A DNA stretch of 7,481 nt from assembly GCA_002433675.1 (NCBI GenBank), contig DJIP01000015.1, forward strand, positions 2,028-9,508, in the 5' to 3' direction. The notes under the pieces are model-generated. The model was not told the DNA's origin, did no database searches, and was given only the letters and a program-made list of their open reading frames with translations. Source of the stretch: Halomonas halophila (lineage in GTDB: Bacteria > Pseudomonadota > Gammaproteobacteria > Pseudomonadales > Halomonadaceae). The position numbers and the translations under genes were made by a program. Within the stretch, counting starts at the first letter, position 1. The number at the start of each line of letters is the position of its first letter. Positions 1 to 5,317 of this stretch are shown piece by piece.

Positions 1-678
1 TGGCACATCAAGTCCACCACCAAGGCCGCCCAGGGGCTCTACGAGTACGACGCGGTCAGCCGCCTGCGCGACTCCCAGCTTGGCGTGGAAGGCGTCGACA
101 ACGTCGCCAACTACCTGCGCCCAGGCAAGCTGTGGGAAGCCTTCACCGCCGACGAGCGGGTGGTGCTGTTGATCGACGAGATCGACAAGGCCGACATCGA
201 GTTCCCCAACGATCTGCTGCAGGAACTCGATCGCATGGAGTTCTTCGTCTACGAGACCGGCGAAACGATTCGTGCCCGCCACCGGCCCATCGTAGTGATC
301 ACCTCCAACAACGAGAAGGAGCTTCCCGACGCCTTCCTGCGGCGCTGCTTCTTTCACTACATCGAGTTTCCCGACCGCGCCACCATGGAGCGCATCGTCG
401 CGGTGCACTTTCCGGACATCGCGCCGCGGCTGGTCAGCCAGGCGCTGGAGGTATTCTTCGAGCTGCGCGAGGCGCCGGGGCTCAAGAAGCGCCCGTCGAC
501 CTCGGAACTGGTCGACTGGCTGAAGCTTTTGATGGCCGACGAAGTCGCCCGCGAGGCCCTGAGCCAGCGTGATCCGGCCAAGAGCCTGCCGCCGCTGGCC
601 GGCGCCCTGGTCAAGAACGAGCAGGACACCGCTCTGCTGGAGCGCCTCGCCTTCATGGTGCGGCGTCAGGGTCGCTGA
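1..678 (+). CDS. MoxR-family AAA+ ATPase, 5'-truncated by the window edge
   Basis: The frame is open from base 1, so the true start lies outside the window and 225 residues are visible. These include the conserved stretch WHIKSTT...GLYEYDAVSRLRD found just after the first AAA+ strand in MoxR proteins. A Walker B motif (LLIDEID, visible residues 54-62) and a sensor 1/arginine region (ITSNN...LPDAFLRRC, about residues 100-116) follow. Walker A must be upstream and is not seen. The C-terminal part is the helical lid with the family's 'kRPSTSELVDWL' segment at about 164-175. MoxR ATPases work as chaperones with a VWA partner in maturing or inserting cofactors into enzyme complexes (RavA-ViaA, NorQ-NorD and CoxD-CoxE are known pairs). 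The VWA partner here is the next gene, overlapping by one base (TGATG), so the two are surely co-transcribed. The client is unknown. Confidence in the family is high; the exact subfamily is not certain. Confidence 0.95.
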   Translation, partial: WHIKSTTKAAQGLYEYDAVSRLRDSQLGVEGVDNVANYLRPGKLWEAFTADERVVLLIDEIDKADIEFPNDLLQELDRMEFFVYETGETIRARHRPIVVITSNNEKELPDAFLRRCFFHYIEFPDRATMERIVAVHFPDIAPRLVSQALEVFFELREAPGLKKRPSTSELVDWLKLLMADEVAREALSQRDPAKSLPPLAGALVKNEQDTALLERLAFMVRRQGR

Positions 679-1856
679 TGTTTCTCGATCTATTCGACAC
701 CCTGCGCCGCCACCAGGTGCCGGTCTCGCTGCGCGAGCTGCTGGATCTGCACGCCGCCGTCGAGGCCGGCGTGGTATTCGCCGACATCGACGACTTCTAC
801 CGACTGGCGCGTACCGTGATGGTCAAGGACGAGCGTCACTTCGACCGCTTCGACCGTGCCTTTGCCGCCTGGATGGGCTCGGTGGAAGGCCTCGATGCGG
901 CCATCGATGCCCTGATCCCCGACGACTGGCTACGCCGTGAGTTCGAGCGCCAGCTAAGCGACGAGGAAAAGGCCCAGATCCAGTCGCTGGGTGGGCTCGA
1001 AAAGCTGATCGAGACCTTCAAGCAACGCCTGGCCGAGCAGAAGGAGCGCCACGCCGGCGGCAGCAAGTGGATCGGTACCGGCGGCACCAGCCCCTTCGGC
1101 GCCTACGGCTACAATCCCGAGGGCGTACGCATTGGCCAGGACGGCTCGCGCCATCGGCGCGCGGTCAAGGTCTGGGACGAGCGGCGCTTTCGTGACTACG
1201 ACGACGACCAGGCGCTGGGGCCGCGCAACATCAAGATGGCGCTGCGCCGCCTGCGTCGCTTCGCCCGCCAGGGAGCGCTCGAGGAATTCGACATCGACGC
1301 CACCATCCGCGACACCGCGCGGGACGCCGGCCTGCTCAACCTGCGCATGCGCCCGCCGCGCCACAATGCGGTAAAGGTGCTGCTGTTTCTCGACGTGGGC
1401 GGGTCCATGGATGACCACATCCGTGTCTGCGAGGAGCTGTTCTCGGCGGCGCGCTCCGAGTTCAAGCACCTGGAACACTTCTACTTCCACAACTGCCTCT
1501 ACGAAGGCGTCTGGCGCAACAACGCCCGACGCCACAAGGAGCGTTTCTCGACCTGGGAGTTGATGCGCACCTACGGCGCCGACTATCAGGTGGTGGTGGT
1601 CGGCGATGCGTCGATGTCGCCCTACGAGATCACCCACCCCGGCGGCAGCGTGGAGCACTTCAACGAGGAACCGGGTGGGGTCTGGCTCAGACGCCTGGCC
1701 GAGCGCTACCCGCGACTGGTCTGGCTCAACCCCAATCCGCCGCGCTACTGGGAGTACACCCCTTCGACCCGGCTGATTCGCGAGCTGATCCACGAGCGCA
1801 TGTATGCCATGACGCTGGAGGGACTGGATGAAGCGATGCGCGAACTGGCGCGCTGA
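678..1856 (+). CDS. CoxE-like VWA-domain protein, partner of the MoxR ATPase
   Basis: A 392-residue soluble protein with no signal peptide. The N-terminal half is charged and helical, followed by a Gly-rich linker (about residues 127-150). The VWA domain begins near residue 233 with LLFLDVGGSMDD. Its MIDAS loop is D239-x-G241-x-S243 rather than the textbook DxSxS, a variant I recall as normal for this CoxE-like/COG3552 group. A second metal-region Asp is D310 in VVVVGDASMSP. The start ATG at 678 overlaps the ATPase stop (TGATG) and suits translational coupling; CAGGG at 667-671 is a modest ribosome binding site. VWA partners of MoxR ATPases are thought to bind the client or hold metal-dependent contacts while the ATPase remodels it. 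No cox, nor or other client genes are visible to the right, so the client cannot be named. Family call firm, biological role open. Confidence 0.93.
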   Translation: MFLDLFDTLRRHQVPVSLRELLDLHAAVEAGVVFADIDDFYRLARTVMVKDERHFDRFDRAFAAWMGSVEGLDAAIDALIPDDWLRREFERQLSDEEKAQIQSLGGLEKLIETFKQRLAEQKERHAGGSKWIGTGGTSPFGAYGYNPEGVRIGQDGSRHRRAVKVWDERRFRDYDDDQALGPRNIKMALRRLRRFARQGALEEFDIDATIRDTARDAGLLNLRMRPPRHNAVKVLLFLDVGGSMDDHIRVCEELFSAARSEFKHLEHFYFHNCLYEGVWRNNARRHKERFSTWELMRTYGADYQVVVVGDASMSPYEITHPGGSVEHFNEEPGGVWLRRLAERYPRLVWLNPNPPRYWEYTPSTRLIRELIHERMYAMTLEGLDEAMRELAR

Positions 1857-1857
1857 C

Positions 1858-1879
1858 CCGGGTCCTGCTGGGGGCCCGG
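1858..1879 (+). terminator. GC hairpin after the MoxR/VWA pair, possible terminator
   Basis: Two bases after the VWA stop codon, 1858-1865 (CCGGGTCC) pairs with 1872-1879 (GGGCCCGG). This gives an 8-bp stem with one G:U pair and a 6-base loop. No T-run follows, so it is not a canonical intrinsic terminator. It may slow polymerase or protect the 3' end. Its place between two transcription units supports a role in ending the first one. Confidence 0.4.
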
Positions 1880-1930
1880 ACAGTTGGCATCACCTCGCCA
1901 TCGCCCGCAATAACCCCATCAGGCAATGTC

Positions 1931-1980
1931 GAGAAAAATAGCCAAATTAAGCTATAAATAGACGTAATAGACTTCCAAAG
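1931..1980 (+). promoter_or_regulatory. AT-rich upstream region of the satD operon, likely promoter/operator
   Basis: Only 15 of these 50 bases are G or C, in a window that is otherwise strongly GC-rich. A good -10-like hexamer, TATAAA, lies at 1953-1958, about 55 bases before the satD ATG, but I see no convincing -35 at 16-18 bases. AATAG occurs three times (1937, 1957, 1966), and the last two are part of a 7-base direct repeat AATAGAC at 9-base spacing. This is the only evident place for a promoter for the three-gene operon. An operator for the HTH of SatD itself is possible but unproven. Confidence 0.4.
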
Positions 1981-2012
1981 CTATCCGCGCTCACCACGGA
2001 GCCATCCGCGCC

Positions 2013-2645
2013 ATGCCCGATCCTGTCATCGCTGTGCTCACTGGCGACCTGATTGCCTCTCGTCAACGCGATCGCGAGGCCCTCTACCGCTGCCTCGATG
2101 ACACCCTCGGGGCCCTGGCCAAGCGTCACGACGGCGACTTCCACCGCTTTCGTGGCGATGGCTTCCAACTGGCCATCCGCCAGGGCGAACGGGGCCTTGA
2201 GGCGGCGGTGGCATTGCGCGCCAGCCTGATCGGCCAGAGCCCAGCGCACGAACGCTGGGATGCCCGTATCGCCGTCGCCCAGGGCCCGGCGGGCTGGGCC
2301 CCGGGCGCCCCCCTGGCCGACGCCGATGATCCCCCCTTCATGGCCTCGGGGCAGGCCCTGGACGAGCTGTCCGCCCATGACGCTCACCTTGGCGCCGACC
2401 ACCCCGAGACCGCCGCCGAGTCGCTGCTGATACGCTACCTCGACGAGATGATCGATGCCTGGTCCGCCCCCTCCGCTCAGGTGGTGGCCCTCAGCCTGGC
2501 CGAGCCCGAGCTGACCCAGGCCGAGATGGCCGGCCGACTGGGCATCCGCCAGCCCAGCGTGCACAAGCGACTGAAGATCGCGCGTTGGGCGCTGCTGAGC
2601 GATACCCTGGCCTGCCTGGCGTCGGCGACGCAGGAGCGGACATGA
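2013..2645 (+). CDS. SatD-family protein with C-terminal HTH
   Basis: A 210-residue soluble protein. The N-terminal motif VLTGDLIASRQ (G11-D12, S16, R17) and the later FRGDGFQLAI (G48-D49) are the signatures I associate with the SatD family, named after an ORF of the Streptococcus mutans sat (secretion and acid tolerance) locus. Its biochemical activity is not established to my knowledge. Residues 167-195 (LTQAEMAGRLGIRQPSVHKRL) form a helix-turn-helix like sigma region 4 or MarR-type readers, so DNA binding or autoregulation is plausible. The ATG at 2013 has GGAG at 1998-2001, 11 bases away. The stop overlaps the DUF3307 start as ATGA, and SatD-DUF3307 pairing is, as I recall, seen in other phyla too. 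The two Gly-Asp motifs may be metal ligands of a palm-like nucleotidyl-cyclase fold; this is inference only. Confidence 0.85.
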   Translation: MPDPVIAVLTGDLIASRQRDREALYRCLDDTLGALAKRHDGDFHRFRGDGFQLAIRQGERGLEAAVALRASLIGQSPAHERWDARIAVAQGPAGWAPGAPLADADDPPFMASGQALDELSAHDAHLGADHPETAAESLLIRYLDEMIDAWSAPSAQVVALSLAEPELTQAEMAGRLGIRQPSVHKRLKIARWALLSDTLACLASATQERT

Positions 2646-3448
2646 ACACGCTGGCCCTGGATCTTGCGCCAGCGTCATCGTCCTCGCTGTCGCTTGTGCT
2701 GGCCCTGCTGCTGGCGCACCTGCTTGGCGACTTCGTGCTGCAGCCGGACCGCTGGGTCGCGGATAGACAGGCCCACGGCATGCGCAGTCCTTGTCTGGCA
2801 CTGCATGCCCTGGTGCATGCCGTCCTGGCCTGGCTTGCGCTTTTCGCCTTTGGCCCTGTCGCCGATATCGGCAGCGGCATCGACGCCACCCTGGCGGCCC
2901 TGATGCTGGGGCTCGCCCACTGGGCGATCGATGTCGCCAAGGCCGAGGCGACGCGCCGCTGGCCCACCCGGCAACTCGGCCTGTTCATGCTCGACCAGGG
3001 CCTGCACGGCGCGACCATCGTGCTGGTGTGGCTGTGGCTCGTCGGTAGCCTGGCACCACTGACGGCGATGCTTGCACACCTGAGCACACCGCCCACCCTG
3101 CTCCTGCTGCTCGCCTACCTGCTGGTCACCCGGCCCATGGCGGTCGCCATCGCCCTGGCCATGGCGCCCCTGGCTCGACAACTCAAGGCGCCCGGCACGC
3201 TCGATCGGGCCGGCGCCCGCATCGGCATCCTCGAGCGCCTGCTGGTGCTGACGCTGACCCTGCTCGACCAGCTCACCGCCGTCGGCTTTCTGCTGGCGGC
3301 CAAGTCCGTGCTGCGTTTTGGTGACCTGAAGGAGAGCCGGGACCGCAAGCTGACCGAGTATGTGCTGCTGGGAACCCTGGCCAGCGTCACCAGCACCCTG
3401 GTGCTTGGCCTGCTGGTGCGGCTGTGGCTCGGAGGCCAAGGCGGATGA
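2642..3448 (+). CDS. DUF3307 polytopic inner-membrane protein
   Basis: A 268-residue hydrophobic protein with about six to seven likely membrane segments (roughly residues 15-33, 52-71, 82-99, 122-140, 150-175, 200-220, 238-263). The N-terminus reads AHLLGDFVLQ (H26, G29, D30, Q34), the hallmark of DUF3307. Further His/Asp pairs sit in or beside the membrane: H55 and H59, H93 with D97, and D118 with H122. The C-terminal cytosolic motif AKSVLRFGDLK...EY (from residue 220) is the other strongly conserved family feature. I chose ATG 2642 over an in-frame TTG 57 bases upstream because it overlaps the satD stop (ATGA) and has AGGAG at 2632-2636 with 5-base spacing. Function is unknown. The charged intramembrane residues suggest a membrane enzyme or a transporter rather than a plain anchor. 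It is translationally coupled to both satD and the amidase gene. Confidence 0.88.
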   Translation: MNTLALDLAPASSSSLSLVLALLLAHLLGDFVLQPDRWVADRQAHGMRSPCLALHALVHAVLAWLALFAFGPVADIGSGIDATLAALMLGLAHWAIDVAKAEATRRWPTRQLGLFMLDQGLHGATIVLVWLWLVGSLAPLTAMLAHLSTPPTLLLLLAYLLVTRPMAVAIALAMAPLARQLKAPGTLDRAGARIGILERLLVLTLTLLDQLTAVGFLLAAKSVLRFGDLKESRDRKLTEYVLLGTLASVTSTLVLGLLVRLWLGGQGG

Positions 3449-3516
3449 CAGATCGGATGGCAAAGTGCATGACAAGGTGGCTGACCAAGTGGACAAGGAA
3501 GTGGACAGGGAAAAGC
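3445..3516 (+). repeat. Degenerate 12-bp tandem units in the amiD 5' end
   Basis: The first 24 codons of amiD fall into six units of 12 bases (3445, 3457, 3469, 3481, 3493, 3505), each coding four residues of a common pattern. The clearest are MTRW, LTKW and TRKW, with AAGTGG or AGGTGG closing each of these three units. The first and second units begin with ATG like the third. The result is a basic, Trp-rich leader ahead of the signal peptide, consistent with expansion by slippage followed by drift. Confidence 0.7.
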
Positions 3517-4512
3517 GCCACGGCCATCGTCGCTGCGCCGGGGCATCACCGCGGTCGACACCGGCCCGCGCTGCTTGTCGCTACCCTGCTGGTATCGCTG
3601 CTGGGGCTTGGCGGCTGCGATCTTGCCGGCGGCCTCGCCACCGAGGCGCTGATCCAGCGGGGCCCCGCCCTCGAGCCGCGTGACGGCTATGTGGTGGACC
3701 ATCGCCATCCGGCCCGGGGCCACAACAGCCGCGTGCACTTTCTGATCCTGCACTACACCGACGAGAACCAGGCCGACTCGCTGCGCGCCCTGACCGGGCC
3801 CCGGGTATCGAGCCACTACCTGGTGCCGCTGCCCACGCGCCGTCTGCAGAATACCCCGGTGGTCTTCCAGCTCGTCCCCGAGAGCCGCCGTGCCTGGCAC
3901 GCCGGCGCCAGCCGCTGGGGCAATCGCGTGGGGCTCAACGACACCTCCATCGGCATCGAGATCGTCAACCAGGGGCCCGATCGCCCCTGGGTCGGCAGCG
4001 AGCTCGACGCCCCCGAGGGTCAGGTGCGCTGGGCAAGCTACCCGGATGACCAGCTCAACGCCTTGATTCCGCTGGCCCGGGATATCATCGAGCGCCACCG
4101 CATCACCCCGGAGCACGTGCTGGCTCACTCCGACGTGGCACCGCTGCGCAAGCTCGACCCGGGTCCGGCCTTTCCCTGGCGCAAGCTTCACGAGGCCGGC
4201 ATCGGCGCCTGGCCCGAGGCCCCGCACGTCGCCCACTACCGCACCCGCTTCGAGCGAGAACCACCGACGGTCACCGAATGGCAAAGGGCGCTGGCCGCCT
4301 GGGGCTACGGGATCGAGGTCAGCGGCGTCTGGGATGATGCCAGTCGCGCCACCCTGCGGGCCTTTCAATTGCACTTTCGCCCGGCGAACTTCGACGGCCA
4401 GCCAGACGCCGACAGCGCGGCAAGGCTATGGGCCCTGCTCGAGCGCTATCGACCCGAGGCGCTGGGGGTATTTGAGTCGCTTGAACCACTCGAGCCGGTG
4501 GAAGGCAGCTAA
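3445..4512 (+). CDS. amiD: AmiD-like N-acetylmuramoyl-L-alanine amidase lipoprotein
   Basis: A 355-residue zinc amidase that cleaves the lactyl-Ala bond of peptidoglycan or its anhydro-muropeptides. Order: unusual basic and Trp-rich N-region (1-40), hydrophobic segment (about 41-54), lipobox LGGC with Cys58, Amidase_2 domain (about 80-265), and a PG_binding_1 three-helix domain (about 276-337). Zinc ligands by AmpD comparison are H103 (LILHYTD), H228 and D238 (AHSDVAPLRKLDPG); the H-D spacing of 10 equals that in AmpD. E172 and K236 fit the catalytic pair. The ATG at 3445 overlaps the DUF3307 stop (ATGA) and has GGAGG at 3431-3435; ATGs at 3457 and 3469 are possible alternatives, and a GTG at 3424 is less likely. 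E. coli AmiD (276 aa as I recall) is an outer-membrane lipoprotein, but here Asp59 follows the Cys, predicting inner-membrane retention. Its place behind satD-DUF3307 is noteworthy. Enzyme class is firm; the gene symbol is by similarity. Confidence 0.92.
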   Translation: MTDRMAKCMTRWLTKWTRKWTGKSATAIVAAPGHHRGRHRPALLVATLLVSLLGLGGCDLAGGLATEALIQRGPALEPRDGYVVDHRHPARGHNSRVHFLILHYTDENQADSLRALTGPRVSSHYLVPLPTRRLQNTPVVFQLVPESRRAWHAGASRWGNRVGLNDTSIGIEIVNQGPDRPWVGSELDAPEGQVRWASYPDDQLNALIPLARDIIERHRITPEHVLAHSDVAPLRKLDPGPAFPWRKLHEAGIGAWPEAPHVAHYRTRFEREPPTVTEWQRALAAWGYGIEVSGVWDDASRATLRAFQLHFRPANFDGQPDADSAARLWALLERYRPEALGVFESLEPLEPVEGS

Positions 4513-4530
4513 CAAGGGCACGCCGCGCCG

Positions 4531-5112
4531 CTAGCTGGCGGCACCGGGTAGATAGTGAATCACATCGTGAAAGCGCAGCGTCCCTGGTCCCTCGTTGCGC
4601 ATCAGGTGGGGACGATCGGCGAAGAAACGCAGCCCCTCCCCCGCCTTCAACAGATGCCAGTCGTCGTCGATGGCCAGCACCAGCTCGCCCTCCACCACCA
4701 CCAGATGCTCCACCACCCCCGGCGCGTGGGGGCTGGAAGCGCTCTCGGCGCCTTCGGCAAGCTCAATCTCGAACATCTCGAAACCCAGCATCGGGTCGTA
4801 GGGAAACAGCAGCTTGGCGCGCATGCCGGCGCTGTCACTGCCCCATACCGAATCGTCGATGCTCACGCGCCGTTCTTCCAGGGGGCCGTCCATGGCCCGC
4901 GACGGGCTCCCGAACAGCGACGAGAAGCTGACCCGAAAGCCACTGGCGATGCGCCATAGGGTGGCGACGGTGGGACTCGACTCACCACGCTCGATCTGGC
5001 CGAGCATGGCCTTGCTGACCCCGGTTTCGCGAGCGGCACGCTCGAGACTCCAGCCCTGGGCCTGGCGCAGGCCCTTCAGGGTGGTGGCGATATGGTCGGC
5101 GATATCCTGCAT
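4531..5112 (-). CDS. sutR: SutR (YdcN)-like XRE-family regulator with cupin domain
   Basis: A 193-residue repressor/activator type protein. Residues 8-67 are an XRE helix-turn-helix (TLKGLRQAQGWSLERAA, then VSKAMLGQIERGESSPTVATLWRIA). Residues about 112-188 form a cupin barrel (PHAPGVVEH with H129, E135 and H136; GEGLRFFADRPH; FHDVIHYL) that would sense a small ligand. The whole pattern, including LFPYDP before the cupin, matches my memory of E. coli SutR/YdcN, a regulator linked to sulfur utilisation. ATG at 5112 is preferred to a start 72 bases upstream because GGAGG (complement of 5118-5122) lies 5 bases ahead and the SutR-like sequence starts there. It is divergent from the ydcO-like transporter, as I recall for ydcN/ydcO in E. 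coli, and most likely controls it through the inverted repeat at 5221-5262. The 3' end faces amiD across 18 bases. Confidence 0.9.
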   Translation of the reverse strand: MQDIADHIATTLKGLRQAQGWSLERAARETGVSKAMLGQIERGESSPTVATLWRIASGFRVSFSSLFGSPSRAMDGPLEERRVSIDDSVWGSDSAGMRAKLLFPYDPMLGFEMFEIELAEGAESASSPHAPGVVEHLVVVEGELVLAIDDDWHLLKAGEGLRFFADRPHLMRNEGPGTLRFHDVIHYLPGAAS

Positions 5113-5136
5113 GGCGGCCTCCAGAAAGGTCGGCCC

Positions 5137-5142
5137 AGTATA
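5137..5142 (-). promoter_or_regulatory. Probable -10 box of sutR
   Basis: On the minus strand this reads TATACT, five of six matches to the sigma70 -10 consensus, 24 bases before the sutR ATG, giving a short leader that still contains the GGAGG. No good -35 is seen at 16-18 bases (about 5160-5165 reads GGGCCA), so activation or an alternative start site is possible. Confidence 0.4.
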
Positions 5143-5220
5143 CGCAAGGTTCGCGCACCTGGCCCGCCGTCGCTTGCTGCCCACGACTCTCGTCTCGCAT
5201 TTCTCGTCTCAGCGTGCTTG

Positions 5221-5262
5221 TGCGTTATAACGTCCGCTGCTAGCCTTGGACGTTATAACGCA
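5221..5262. promoter_or_regulatory. Perfect 15-bp inverted repeat, likely SutR operator
   Basis: TGCGTTATAACGTCC at 5221-5235 is repeated in reverse complement at 5248-5262 with a 12-base spacer and no mismatch. Each arm itself holds the 10-bp palindrome CGTTATAACG (5223-5232 and 5251-5260). There are therefore two identical symmetric sites with centres 28 bp apart, about 2.7 helical turns, suiting two regulator dimers on nearly the same face. The site is 56 bases from the transporter start and 109 from the regulator start. Each palindrome contains TATAAC on both strands, which could serve as a -10 box, so binding would block or reposition polymerase. Assignment to SutR is by position. Confidence 0.75.
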
Positions 5263-5317
5263 CGAACATCGCTGTAACCGCTTCGCGCTTTCCCCTGGCC
5301 TTTTTCTGGACCGTCTC

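Noticed and set aside
954..1793. 279-residue minus-strand open frame inside the VWA gene
   Set aside because: Shadow of the VWA coding strand with no domain of its own.
2013..2645. SatD as a minimal CRISPR polymerase (mCpol) anti-phage system
   Set aside because: There is only a loose resemblance of the Gly-Asp motifs, with no GGDD-type motif, CARF/SAVED effector or CRISPR array nearby.
1947..2801. 284-residue minus-strand open frame
   Set aside because: It mirrors satD in a GC-rich codon shadow, has no recognisable motif, and runs into the AT-rich control region.
3115..4374. 419-residue minus-strand open frame
   Set aside because: Antisense to DUF3307 and amiD. Its composition is rich in Gly, Ala and Arg without domain motifs, and the plus-strand genes have clear catalytic signatures.
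4506..4537. Inverted repeat across the amiD and sutR stop codons as a terminator
   Set aside because: Only CAGCTA/TAGCTG pair, around a 20-base loop and without a T-run; too weak to call.
5246..5317. Upstream in-frame extension of ydcO
   Set aside because: It begins inside the operator, lacks a ribosome site, and its residues do not fit the family.
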